Source: Clostridium sp. CMCC3677 (GTDB lineage Bacteria; Bacillota; Clostridia; Clostridiales; Clostridiaceae). Taken from it: a stretch of 64,000 bases of DNA. The notes below the pieces were generated by a model. That model was not told the origin of the DNA, searched no databases, and was given only the letters and a program-made list of their open reading frames with translations. Positions 43,519-50,359 of this stretch are shown piece after piece. The DNA is taken from the NCBI RefSeq assembly GCF_023845585.1, contig NZ_JAMQHS010000010.1:1-64000 (forward strand), given 5' to 3'. The position numbers were made by a program, and so were the translations under genes. Numbering within the stretch: position 1 is the first letter of the stretch; every line of letters begins with the position of its first letter.

Positions 43519-43908
43519 ATGAATGATTTTGAAAGTATACTTAACTATTATAAAAGTGAATTGAAGTGGAACCCACCATTTGCAGAGGTGCTTTCTAAAT
43601 ATTCTCCAAATGGATTAAATGGATATTTAATGATGCGTGAATCCATTGAAAGTGGACATTTGTCTAAAAAGACTAGAGAATTAATTTTTACTATATTAGA
43701 TAGCTTAGATGATGAAGTAAGTGGAGCAAAGTCACATGCTATTGCTGCTATAGAAGCAGGATTAACAATGGAAGAATTAGTAGAGGCGTTTGTAATTGTA
43801 ACTATTGTTAAAGGAATTAATGTATTATGCAAAACAGGTGTTGAAGTAATTAAAGCAGCAGAAAAAAGATTACATGATATAAATTTAACTAATGAAAGTC
43901 AAACATAA
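43519..43908 (+). CDS. Carboxymuconolactone decarboxylase (CMD/AhpD-like) family protein
   Basis: 129 residues, all-helical CMD fold: PNGLNGYLMMRESIESGHLS, KKTRELIFTILDSL, KSHAIAAIEAGLTMEELVEA and IVTIVKGINVLCKTGVEVIK. The redox CxxC of AhpD is absent (the position reads SGAKSH), so it is closer to non-redox CMD proteins. Possible roles: lactone decarboxylation or a structural hexamer; undetermined. SD AAGGGG. Stands alone between two remnants. Confidence 0.85.
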   Translation: MNDFESILNYYKSELKWNPPFAEVLSKYSPNGLNGYLMMRESIESGHLSKKTRELIFTILDSLDDEVSGAKSHAIAAIEAGLTMEELVEAFVIVTIVKGINVLCKTGVEVIKAAEKRLHDINLTNESQT

Positions 43909-44000
43909 TATTATAATCAAAAATAAAACATCTATTGAAAAGTCGTATTATTTAGAAATAAATGTGCGATTTTTTTAGATAAGTTAAAATAAGTAAATTT

Positions 44001-44055
44001 AAATAGTAATTTGCAGGGGAGTTTAAGAGAAAATCTAAATATATAATTAAGACTA
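44001..44055 (+). pseudogene. Leader motif fused to the tail of a transglutaminase-like gene
   Basis: AAATAGTAATTTG at 44001, then CAGGGGAG, then TAAGAGAAAATCTAAATATA (44024 on), which matches 26 of 27 bases of the 3' end of the gene at 41464-42033, including its stop and beyond. It is a gene unit whose body has been deleted, leaving leader and tail. Confidence 0.55.
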
Positions 44056-44068
44056 TTTATATAGTATT

Positions 44069-44101
44069 TAGCAGACTTAGAATATAGTCTGCTATTTTTT
44101 A
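44069..44101 (+). terminator. Rho-independent terminator
   Basis: Stem TAGCAGACT/AGTCTGCTA with T6 tail. Confidence 0.8.
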
Positions 44102-44164
44102 TGGAAAGTTTGCTTGACATTAAATGGAATAATTTGTATAATAATTATGGAAAGTTTACTTTCC
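44101..44164 (+). promoter_or_regulatory. Promoter of the XRE/membrane-protein pair with flanking repeats
   Basis: TTGACA (44114-44119), 17-bp spacer, TATAAT (44137-44142): a consensus sigma-A promoter. ATGGAAAGTTT occurs on both sides (44101 and 44147); the second extends into the dyad GGAAAGTTTACTTTCC. Likely autoregulatory sites for the XRE protein. Confidence 0.7.
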
Positions 44165-44182
44165 CTAGAAAGGAGGAGTACT

Positions 44183-44386
44183 TTGAAAAATCGTTTAGAA
44201 GAAATAAGAAAGCAAAGAGGAATAAAGCAAGAAGATTTAGCTAATGCTCTTGAAGTTTCAAGGCAAACAATTGGCTCTCTTGAAAATGGAAGGTATAATC
44301 CATCAATTATATTAGCTTTTAAAATTGCTAGATATTTTAATATGAGTATAGAAGAAATTTTTATTTATGAGGAGGAGAATAAATGA
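44183..44386 (+). CDS. XRE-family small transcriptional regulator
   Basis: 67 residues from a TTG with an excellent SD (AAAGGAGG, 6 nt). Helix-turn-helix IKQEDLANALEVSRQTIGSL followed by NPSIILAFKIARYFNMSIEE. This is the standard small regulator that partners membrane proteins in Firmicutes. It overlaps the next gene by 4 bp (ATGA), showing coupled translation. The consensus promoter is flanked by ATGGAAAGTTT repeats that it probably binds. Confidence 0.88.
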   Translation: MKNRLEEIRKQRGIKQEDLANALEVSRQTIGSLENGRYNPSIILAFKIARYFNMSIEEIFIYEEENK

Positions 44387-44829
44387 AGAAATCTGTGTTA
44401 TATACAGGTATTGGGTATTTGCTATGTGGAATTACATTCATTGCAGTTGCTCTCTTTACTGAATTTAAATTTGAAGGATTATTATGTGGATTTGGAGGTG
44501 CTGGTGTTAGTTGTGGAATAGTTTCTATTTTGAAATATATGCACTGGTCAAAACCAAAAAATCAGGATGAGTATAATAAAAGATTGAAGATTGAAAAGAT
44601 AGAATTAGAAGATGAGAGAAAGATTATGATAAGAGATAAAAGTGGATGTATTACTTATAAAATAATGCTGCTTATATATTCTATATTAATAATAATATTT
44701 TCTATAATTAATATGGTTGGAGATTTTAAACCACTATCAACATATATTGTTATCACTTTTGTTATTTTACTTGTTTTTCAGTATTTCTGTGGGATTTTTG
44801 TATTTAATTATCTTAATAAAAGATTATAA
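44383..44829 (+). CDS. Four-helix membrane protein paired with an XRE regulator
   Basis: 148 residues: hydrophobic segments about 7-25, 30-50, 88-108 and 118-140, with a charged cytoplasmic loop (KPKNQDEYNKRLKIEKIELE) containing the DERKIMIRDKSG motif often seen in such XRE-linked membrane proteins. Function unknown; the pairing resembles systems that monitor membrane state or antibiotics. A second XRE plus membrane-protein pair faces the other way at 45589-46258. Confidence 0.65.
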   Translation: MKKSVLYTGIGYLLCGITFIAVALFTEFKFEGLLCGFGGAGVSCGIVSILKYMHWSKPKNQDEYNKRLKIEKIELEDERKIMIRDKSGCITYKIMLLIYSILIIIFSIINMVGDFKPLSTYIVITFVILLVFQYFCGIFVFNYLNKRL

Positions 44830-44878
44830 ACATAAGAAACTTGAAACGTAAATTTAAAGGTGAAAGGAATAATAAATT

Positions 44879-45427
44879 ATGAATATTAATAAGAAACAAT
44901 TTTTAAAAGATTGGGTAGTACCAGTATTTTTGGCAATAGCAGTAGCACTTTTAATAAAACAGTATTTATTTTTAAGTGTATATGTTCCGTCTACATCAAT
45001 GGTACCTACAATAAATAAATGGGATAAGCTAATTGTAACGAGGATATACAATACAGAAAATATAGAAAGAGGAAATATTATTGTATTTAATTCAGATGAA
45101 TTAGGAAAAAGGCTTGTTAAAAGAGTTATTGGATTACCTGGAGATCATATTGTAATACATGATGGTATTACAAATATAAATGGAACTGATATTAAAGAAG
45201 ATTATGTGAAAAATAATGAAAAATATGATGGAGTATTTGATGTACCAGAAGATAAGTTTTTCTTTTTAGGTGATAATCGTGCAAATTCATGTGATGCACG
45301 ACGTTGGAATAATCCTTATATAGATAAAGAAGATATTCAAGGAAAAGCTATCTTTAGGTTTTATCCTTTTGATAATTTAGGATTTTTAATTTATTGCACG
45401 GATTATTTACAGCAGGGGATGTATTAA
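44879..45427 (+). CDS. lepB: Type I signal peptidase
   Basis: 182 residues. One N-terminal membrane helix (12-34), then the catalytic Ser40 in PSTSMVPT and the general base Lys81 in RLVKRVIGLPGD; box E appears as LGDNRANSCDARRW. Typical Gram-positive short form with outward-facing active site, cleaving signal peptides of Sec substrates. SD GGTGAAAGG. It is an additional copy in an accessory region; no dedicated substrate is encoded beside it. Confidence 0.92.
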   Translation: MNINKKQFLKDWVVPVFLAIAVALLIKQYLFLSVYVPSTSMVPTINKWDKLIVTRIYNTENIERGNIIVFNSDELGKRLVKRVIGLPGDHIVIHDGITNINGTDIKEDYVKNNEKYDGVFDVPEDKFFFLGDNRANSCDARRWNNPYIDKEDIQGKAIFRFYPFDNLGFLIYCTDYLQQGMY

Positions 45428-45428
45428 A

Positions 45429-45596
45429 TTGAAATTTATTACATTAACAAGTAGTTATAAAACTGAGTGGGAAAGTTTGATTAGTGAGTTTGAAGAGAAT
45501 GGAGAAAAAATAATTGCTACAGCGAGGCAAAATAATATAGTTAAAAACATAAAAGGATGGAAATTAATTACCGTCCTTTTATGTTTTTTTAATTAG
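45429..45596 (+). pseudogene. In-frame chimera of a GNAT-like N-terminus and a piece of the cysteine hydrolase gene
   Basis: 55 codons from a TTG. The first 25 (KFITLTSSYKTEWESLISEF...) look like the start of a GNAT acetyltransferase. The next 13 (EKIIATARQNNI) are encoded by 38 bases (45503-45540) identical to 48934-48971 inside the isochorismatase-like gene, in the same frame. It then runs into the terminator hairpin. Most likely a product of recombination at the A-rich GAAAAAATAATT stretch. Confidence 0.65.
45545..45590. terminator. Bidirectional terminator
   Basis: Stem AACATAAAAGGATGG/CCGTCCTTTTATGTT with T7 on the plus strand, between convergent units. Confidence 0.8.
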
Positions 45597-46059
45597 CCTC
45601 ATCAGATTTTGATTCACAACTCTCTTCAATCTTTTTGATTCTTTTTTTATAGATTGATGAAAATACAGTTAATGTAACAAAAGCTAAAGCAAAAACTGAA
45701 CTTAACATAATTATTCCTGTAGCGATTGAACCTAGCAATTTATGATATTTTAAATATGAGGATATAAAAAATGTTATACCACATAAAATACCTGATATTG
45801 AACTGACAATTATATTAGTTTTTATGTTTGCTTCTAATTTTCTATCCCAAATTCCATTTTTCAAGCATGCAAAAACAATGTATATAGAAAGGCACATGAA
45901 TACAATCAACTCACCTATAATATCTCCTTTACCAATTGATGATTGAATGAGGATAGTGGCAAAGAGTCCCCAAAATGCAAACCACATGCCATTTCGTTCA
46001 ATTTTTAAAAGTTTTTGTTCTTGCATTTCATCTAATTTATTTTTTCTTTTATTCATCAT
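45589..46059 (-). CDS. DUF6773-like four-helix membrane protein paired with an XRE regulator
   Basis: 156 residues (ATG at 46059, or 46056; SD GGGAGG upstream, inside the regulator gene). N-terminal NKRKNKLDEMQEQKLLKIER followed by four membrane helices (about 27-45, 52-70, 85-105, 115-135) and a charged C-terminus (KKRIKKIEESCESKSDEAN). The DEMQEQK motif before the first helix matches the DUF6773 group, common partners of small XRE regulators. Its start overlaps the end of the regulator gene. Function unknown. Confidence 0.7.
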   Translation of the reverse strand: MMNKRKNKLDEMQEQKLLKIERNGMWFAFWGLFATILIQSSIGKGDIIGELIVFMCLSIYIVFACLKNGIWDRKLEANIKTNIIVSSISGILCGITFFISSYLKYHKLLGSIATGIIMLSSVFALAFVTLTVFSSIYKKRIKKIEESCESKSDEAN

Positions 46060-46258
46060 TTTCTTCCTCCCAAAATAAATCATCTAGTCCTTTTCCCAAT
46101 GCTCTGCAAATGGCTCGGCATAGCTTAATCGTTGGATTATAATCGCCCTGTTCAATAGCATTCATTGTTTGCCTAGAAATTCCAACTTTTTCAGCAAGTT
46201 GTTTTTGCGTCATATCAAGTTGAGCACGAGCAACTTTTATAGGAATATTTCGTCCCAT
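46049..46258 (-). CDS. XRE-family small transcriptional regulator
   Basis: 69 residues; helix-turn-helix MTQKQLAEKVGISRQTMNAI, then NPTIKLCRAICRALGKGLDD and the acidic tail FWEEENDE. SD GGAGGTG. Coupled with the membrane protein that follows it. Promoter on the minus strand: TTGACA (46302-46307), 17-bp spacer, TAATAT (46279-46284). It is closer to YozG-like regulators than to the one at 44183. Confidence 0.88.
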   Translation of the reverse strand: MGRNIPIKVARAQLDMTQKQLAEKVGISRQTMNAIEQGDYNPTIKLCRAICRALGKGLDDLFWEEENDE

Positions 46259-46278
46259 ATAATCACCTCCATATTTCT

Positions 46279-46307
46279 ATATTATTATAAAAATTACTTT
46301 ATGTCAA
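46279..46307 (-). promoter_or_regulatory. Sigma-A promoter of the leftward XRE operon
   Basis: On the minus strand TTGACA, 17 bp, TAATAT; the dyad-like TATATACGACATATATA just upstream of the -35 (46310-46326) may be an operator. Confidence 0.6.
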
Positions 46308-46344
46308 ATATATACGACATATATAAATAAATATTTTAATTTTA

Positions 46345-46764
46345 TCAAGTGCAAGGCACCAAAAGAATATACTGAATCATATCAAAATTCACGTGATTTA
46401 ATAAAAGCAGATGTTAAAGATTATTCAAATAATATTTTATTGGATATACATGGAGATGCAGTAAATAGTACTAAATGTGATACAAAAAAATATAACATTA
46501 GTTCTTGCTAAAAATAGTCCTTATTATGAGAACAATAAGATATTTTCTGAAAATTTATTACAAAATATAAATAGTTCAAATGAAATTAAAGCAGAAATAA
46601 TTTCGTATAATCGTGGTAAGTTATGCTTTAATCAGGATTTATCTAAAAATGCGTTACTTATTAATTTGGGAAATAACATGTCTAGTGACAGTGATATAGA
46701 AAAGTGCGTAAATGTACTTGTTTCAGCTTTAAAGAAAACTCAAAAGAATAGTTATGAATATTAA
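46345..46764 (+). pseudogene. SpoIIP-like amidase fragment, frameshifted
   Basis: Two frames together encode the C-terminal part of a stage II sporulation protein P: ESYQNSRDLIKADVKDY and NNILLDIHGDA in the first, then, after an A7 run at 46484-46490, ITLVLAKNSPYYENNKIFSE, SYNRGKLCFNQDLSKNALLI and NLGNN in the second. The N-terminal membrane anchor and first zinc ligand are missing. SpoIIP is a septal peptidoglycan amidase/endopeptidase of engulfment; this is a dead extra copy. Confidence 0.75.
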
Positions 46765-46779
46765 TTAAATGTTTTTAAA

Positions 46780-46812
46780 TTAGGGTGTATTTTAAAGCAA
46801 TGTTGATAAATG
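46780..46812. repeat. Relic of the dispersed element's left end
   Basis: GGGTGTATTTTAAAGCAATG and TTGATAAATG resemble the left end of copy 5 (GGGTATATTTTAAGATAATG TTGATAT). It leads straight into a terminator stem, as at 11353. Confidence 0.4.
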
Positions 46813-46820
46813 AATTATGA

Positions 46821-46855
46821 TTAAAGTGGACAATCACATGATTGTCCACTTTAAG
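46821..46855. terminator. Palindromic terminator between convergent units
   Basis: 16-bp perfect stem TTAAAGTGGACAATCA and complement, tiny loop. Confidence 0.7.
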
Positions 46856-46873
46856 AATTTTACTTATGTAAAT

Positions 46874-47200
46874 TTAGTTACTTTTAGATGATTTTATTTT
46901 TTTAACAATATAAGTTATTGTATATCCAATTATCCATAATACTGAGTAAATTAAAACATATTCAAATGCTGAATCATTTAAATATATTTTCATTAATATT
47001 ATATAATCTAATATAGACACTCCAAATGAAAATATTAGATTAACTATATTTGTATTATTTACAGCACATAAAATTCCTTGTATTAAAAATAATAATGGAA
47101 ATAGTAAAAGTAATGATATTATAAAAAGTCCTTTAAAATCTATTCCCTTTGTATTGTAGACATCCATATTAGTAAATGAGATTACTGTTAATAGGCTCAT
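46874..47200 (-). CDS. Small membrane protein, possibly starting at a non-standard codon
   Basis: 108 residues from the first ATG, with four hydrophobic segments and a basic tail (YIVKKIKSSKSN). The ATG at 47200 has no ribosome site. Fifteen codons upstream in frame, a strong SD (GGGGAGGGG) stands 8 nt before an ATA codon at 47245-47243 followed by AAA AAG AAA, which reads like a normal MKKK start with ATG changed to ATA. So the gene either uses AUA or has lost efficient initiation. Family not recognised. Confidence 0.5.
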   Translation of the reverse strand: MSLLTVISFTNMDVYNTKGIDFKGLFIISLLLLFPLLFLIQGILCAVNNTNIVNLIFSFGVSILDYIILMKIYLNDSAFEYVLIYSVLWIIGYTITYIVKKIKSSKSN

Positions 47201-47265
47201 TAATATTGCTGGAAAGAAAATTATAATTATATTTTTCTTTTTTATGGAGATCCCCTCCCCTTTGT

Positions 47266-47324
47266 TTATTCATATATTGATTAATTATATACATAATAAA
47301 TATAATTAATCAATATATGAATAA
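47266..47324. repeat. 24-bp perfect inverted repeat
   Basis: TTATTCATATATTGATTAAT... and its exact complement separated by 11 nt; the right arm runs into the shared promoter motif (47318). It could be a cruciform or operator between divergent units. Confidence 0.6.
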
Positions 47325-47426
47325 TATTTAAATTACAATATATGTTATAATTAATTCGGAATAGTAGATTTAAATAAAGTGTGAATAAAATATTTTTTAT
47401 ATAATTCACAGACAAATAGTAATTTG
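47318..47426 (+). promoter_or_regulatory. Shared promoter and leader module, copy at 47.3 kb
   Basis: TGAATAATATTTAAATTACA, ATATATGTTATAATTAATTC, then after a 57-bp insertion the leader AAATAGTAATTTG (47414) and GGAGG. Confidence 0.6.
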
Positions 47427-47441
47427 TGGAGGAAATAAGAT

Positions 47442-47762
47442 ATGGCTTCTAGTCAAGAATATTTAGATTTCATTATTGAACAATTAGATATATTGAACAA
47501 TATTTCTTATAGAAAAATGATGGGAGAATATATTTTATATTTTCAAGGAAAGATTTTTGGAGGAATATATGATGATCGTTTTTTGGTTAAGATAACCAAA
47601 GTGAGTAGACAGTTGATGACAGAGGCAACTGAGGAATTGCCTTATGATGGTGCAAAACCAATGCTTTTGATTGATAATGTTGATAACAAAGAATTCTTAT
47701 GTAGATTGATTACGGAGATGTATGAAGAACTTCCTACTCCAAAGGTAAAAAAGAAAAAATAA
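47442..47762 (+). CDS. TfoX N-terminal domain protein
   Basis: 106 residues, the single TfoX-N domain: NISYRKMMGEYILYFQGKIF, GGIYDDRFLVKIT and PMLLIDNVDNKEFLCRLI. In gammaproteobacteria TfoX drives competence genes, but stand-alone N-domain proteins in Firmicutes have no established role. The Lys-rich tail ends VKKKK. GGAGG lies 9 nt before the ATG, after a copy of the shared leader. Confidence 0.85.
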   Translation: MASSQEYLDFIIEQLDILNNISYRKMMGEYILYFQGKIFGGIYDDRFLVKITKVSRQLMTEATEELPYDGAKPMLLIDNVDNKEFLCRLITEMYEELPTPKVKKKK

Positions 47763-47834
47763 TTTTTAAATTTAAATTTATTAAGCTAATATAAAATTAT
47801 CTTTAATAAAACTTGATTTATATAATCAACAGAT

Positions 47835-47847
47835 AAATAGTGATTTA
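47835..47847 (+). promoter_or_regulatory. Leader motif copy
   Basis: AAATAGTGATTTA, 48 bp before the DUF2262 gene. Confidence 0.4.
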
Positions 47848-47894
47848 TCTACGTGATATTATATTTATTATTCAGAATTTATGGAGGAATTATA

Positions 47895-48761
47895 ATGAGT
47901 AAACAATCTGAAATTGAAAGATTTGAAAGTAGATTTTCAGAAGAAATTATTGAAATAGCTGTTGTAACAGGTCCATCAGGCTTTGGAGGAGGACAAGGAT
48001 GCGATAATATTATGTGGAGCGCATCTATGTATGTGATAGCTTGGAAAATATATGACAGCAATAAACCTGTAGTACAAGAAAAATACTGTCTTGAAGCTTT
48101 AGTTGATTATGAACAGTTAAAGATTCTTCAAAAAACAGTAAATAGAAATTCTATTATAAGGTTAAAGGTACGTATGTCTAAAGATAATTCTAAACATGAT
48201 TTTATGCTTATTCAAATTATTGATACATGTTATAAAGATTCTGAATTAGAAAATATTTTACGCGAAGAATTAAAACCTGTATTTTATAAAGATGAAGTTC
48301 TTGGAAAATTTACATTTGAAAAAGCAACTAATAGTTTTGATACAACAATTAACTGGATGAATTCAGGGGTTAGTTTATCATTTAATTATGATAAAGATGA
48401 AAATGTTATAAAGGACTATCTTTCAACTGCTCATACACTTTATAATAACCAGAAAGAGTGGGATGCAAAAATCCATAGTTATGCTGCTGATGAACTCTTG
48501 GATCTTGTAAATGACTGGTTTAAAGAAGGTAAGGAAGAGTATTATGAATCTTTTGACGAAGAATTTGATGAAGAAGATGAGTATTATAAATATGATGAAA
48601 TCACAAAAGAAAGATTTATGAATCTTATGAAGATTGTTTATATAAGTATTGAGTCAAATGGAGAATTTTATATAGAATGCCTAGATGGAGATATGTTTTG
48701 TGGACACTGTATACATATATCTGGCAATATTAATGGCGAGTTTGAGTATGCTGAAATATAA
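47895..48761 (+). CDS. DUF2262-type protein
   Basis: 288 residues from the ATG at 47895 (GGAGGAA upstream). N-terminal half: WKIYDSNKPVVQEKYCLEAL and NRNSIIRLKVRMS (a DUF7021-like beta domain). C-terminal half: LGKFTFEKATNSFDTTINWM, AHTLYNNQKEWDAKIHSYAA, a long acidic loop (DEEFDEEDEYYK) and SNGEFYIECLDGDMFCGHCI ending in a beta strand, which is the DUF2262 pattern. Cytoplasmic, function unknown; such proteins appear in immunity-like gene neighbourhoods. Confidence 0.75.
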   Translation: MSKQSEIERFESRFSEEIIEIAVVTGPSGFGGGQGCDNIMWSASMYVIAWKIYDSNKPVVQEKYCLEALVDYEQLKILQKTVNRNSIIRLKVRMSKDNSKHDFMLIQIIDTCYKDSELENILREELKPVFYKDEVLGKFTFEKATNSFDTTINWMNSGVSLSFNYDKDENVIKDYLSTAHTLYNNQKEWDAKIHSYAADELLDLVNDWFKEGKEEYYESFDEEFDEEDEYYKYDEITKERFMNLMKIVYISIESNGEFYIECLDGDMFCGHCIHISGNINGEFEYAEI

Positions 48762-48853
48762 AATGGTTGGATAGAAAATTATTATTAATTTTTATGTTAA
48801 GTTATAAATAAATAATAGTTATACAAATTCCAATTTGTAAGGGGGATAAATAA

Positions 48854-49375
48854 ATGGTCTTATTAGTTGTTGATACACAGAAATTAATAACAAATGAAAA
48901 TTTATATAAATTCAATGAATTTGTGTCAAATGTAGAAAAAATAATTGCTACAGCGAGGCAAAATAATATAGAAATAATATATGTACGCCATGATGATGGT
49001 GCTAAAAATGAATTAACAAAAGGAACTGAAGGTTTTGAAATATATGAAAAATTTATACCATCTAAAGAAGAAAAAATATTTGATAAAAAAGTAAATAGTG
49101 CTTTTAAAGATACTGGTTTGTTAGAATATTTAATAAGTAAAGGCGAAAAGGATATAATTATTGTAGGACTTCAAATAGATTATTGTATTGATGCTACTAT
49201 AAAGTGTGGATTTGAACATGGATTTCACATGATAGTTCCAGCTTATTCAAATACAACAGTTGACAATAAGTTTATGTCAGCACAGCAAACATACAGATAT
49301 TATAATGAATTTATTTGGAATGGTAGATATGCAGAATGTATTCCTCTGGAACAAACACTCAAAATGATGAGATAG
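48854..49375 (+). CDS. Isochorismatase-like cysteine hydrolase
   Basis: 173 residues with the catalytic triad of the cysteine hydrolase group: Asp7 (LVVDTQ), Lys79 (KKVNSAF) and Cys111 (QIDYCIDATIK). Related enzymes hydrolyse nicotinamide or other amides and vinyl ethers; the substrate here is unknown. SD AAGGGGG. A 38-base stretch at 48934-48971 (codons 28-40) is duplicated exactly in the chimera at 45429. Confidence 0.9.
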   Translation: MVLLVVDTQKLITNENLYKFNEFVSNVEKIIATARQNNIEIIYVRHDDGAKNELTKGTEGFEIYEKFIPSKEEKIFDKKVNSAFKDTGLLEYLISKGEKDIIIVGLQIDYCIDATIKCGFEHGFHMIVPAYSNTTVDNKFMSAQQTYRYYNEFIWNGRYAECIPLEQTLKMMR

Positions 49376-49424
49376 ATTTTAATTTAAATCTGTCAAAACT
49401 TTATAAATAGAGAAGGAGAGGTAT

Positions 49425-49767
49425 AGAGTATATTATAGAAACCTTATGTTAAGTGATATGGACAAAATAGAAGAAATAGATGGTGAGTGCTATATTTCAA
49501 GGGCATGGAGGACAAGTTAGAATTCCTGGGATAGGTGGATTATTTGCTCCAAATCAAGGAATATTTCCTAAGTATACAAGTGGAATATATAATATTCCAA
49601 GTTAGTGCTTTAGATTGTATTGTAGATTTGGTTATATGAATAATAGAAAACATTCAAGCAATACATTAGAATTTGCTAAAGAAATTATGTTATATTTAAA
49701 TGCTAAACCTGAAGATAAAATTAATGAATGGTATAGGTTTCATAAGTTGGGATACTATCAAAGTTAA
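49425..49767 (+). pseudogene. Composite of broken genes, GNAT N-terminus first
   Basis: Starts YYRNLMLSDMDKIEEIDGEC, a GNAT-like N-terminus ending at a stop after AWRTS; then in another frame FQGHGGQVRIPGIGGLFAPN up to a stop; then FGYMNNRKHSSNTLEFAKEI and NEWYRFHKLGYYQS to a final stop. The last two parts are not identified. At least two genes have been cut and joined. Confidence 0.55.
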
Positions 49768-49785
49768 ATAAGTTGATTAGAAATA

Positions 49786-49829
49786 TAAAAAGTTGTAATG
49801 ATTTTTAATTGTTATGACTTTTTATTTTT
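49786..49829. terminator. Shared terminator hairpin, copy C
   Basis: AAAAAGTTGTAATG ... TTGTTATGACTTTTT and T-run; compare 40648 and 42738. Both arms carry the same compensating change (GAG to AAG, CTC to CTT), keeping the stem paired. Confidence 0.8.
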
Positions 49830-49849
49830 GTACAGAGATCTAATTCCTT

Positions 49850-49896
49850 AATTTACAATATATGATATAATTTATTAAAATACAAACAGTAAGTTG
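49850..49896 (+). promoter_or_regulatory. Shared promoter and leader module, copy at 49.85 kb
   Basis: AATTTACAATATATGATATAAT followed by leader AAACAGTAAGTTG, 14 bp before the start codon. Confidence 0.55.
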
Positions 49897-49909
49897 TAGG
49901 TGATATAGC

Positions 49910-50245
49910 ATGTATAAGATAATTAAAAAAGCTAATAATGGTTGGGAAGTACATAAAGTTGCAGGAAGTGATACGATTTCCATTGTAAAGTACAGTGCAA
50001 ATCATCAGGATATAAATAAATTAATAGAAGTATTACAATTTTTATATAAAAATAAAGTTTTAGAAGGATCAATTGATATGAATCTGGCTATGCAAGATGA
50101 GTATTTGCAGGAATTTTCAATAGGAGAGTATCAGTTTATTATAAATTTAGATTTTTGGGAAACTTTTATTTTTTATTCAAAGCAAAAAGATGGAAACCCA
50201 TATGTGATGAAAGTTTTTGATAAGTTAGCCATAGACACTAATTAA
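49910..50245 (+). CDS. Hypothetical protein in a shared-promoter unit
   Basis: 111 residues, not recognised. Mixed alpha/beta: YKIIKKANNGWEVHKVAGSD, a helix INKLIEVLQFLYKNKV and two strands (FSIGEYQFIINLDFWETFIF). No signal peptide. SD TAGGTGATA. It is led by one of the cleanest copies of the shared terminator-promoter-leader module, so it is likely expressed. Confidence 0.5.
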   Translation: MYKIIKKANNGWEVHKVAGSDTISIVKYSANHQDINKLIEVLQFLYKNKVLEGSIDMNLAMQDEYLQEFSIGEYQFIINLDFWETFIFYSKQKDGNPYVMKVFDKLAIDTN

Positions 50246-50270
50246 AACAATAGTTTTAGGTTGAGTATAT

Positions 50271-50284
50271 AAATAGTAAATTTG
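50271..50284 (+). promoter_or_regulatory. Leader motif copy
   Basis: AAATAGTAAATTTG, 75 bp before the GNAT gene at 50360. Confidence 0.4.
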
Positions 50285-50359
50285 TAGAATAGTTTAATTA
50301 AGTACGAACAATAATTATTTTAAAGTGTTACAAGTAATAATGGATTTGGAGGTAATAAA

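Noticed and set aside
40648..50284. Classical integron with attC sites
   Set aside because: No integrase gene in the window, and the repeated intergenic unit is a terminator plus promoter and leader, without the imperfect inverted core sites of attC.
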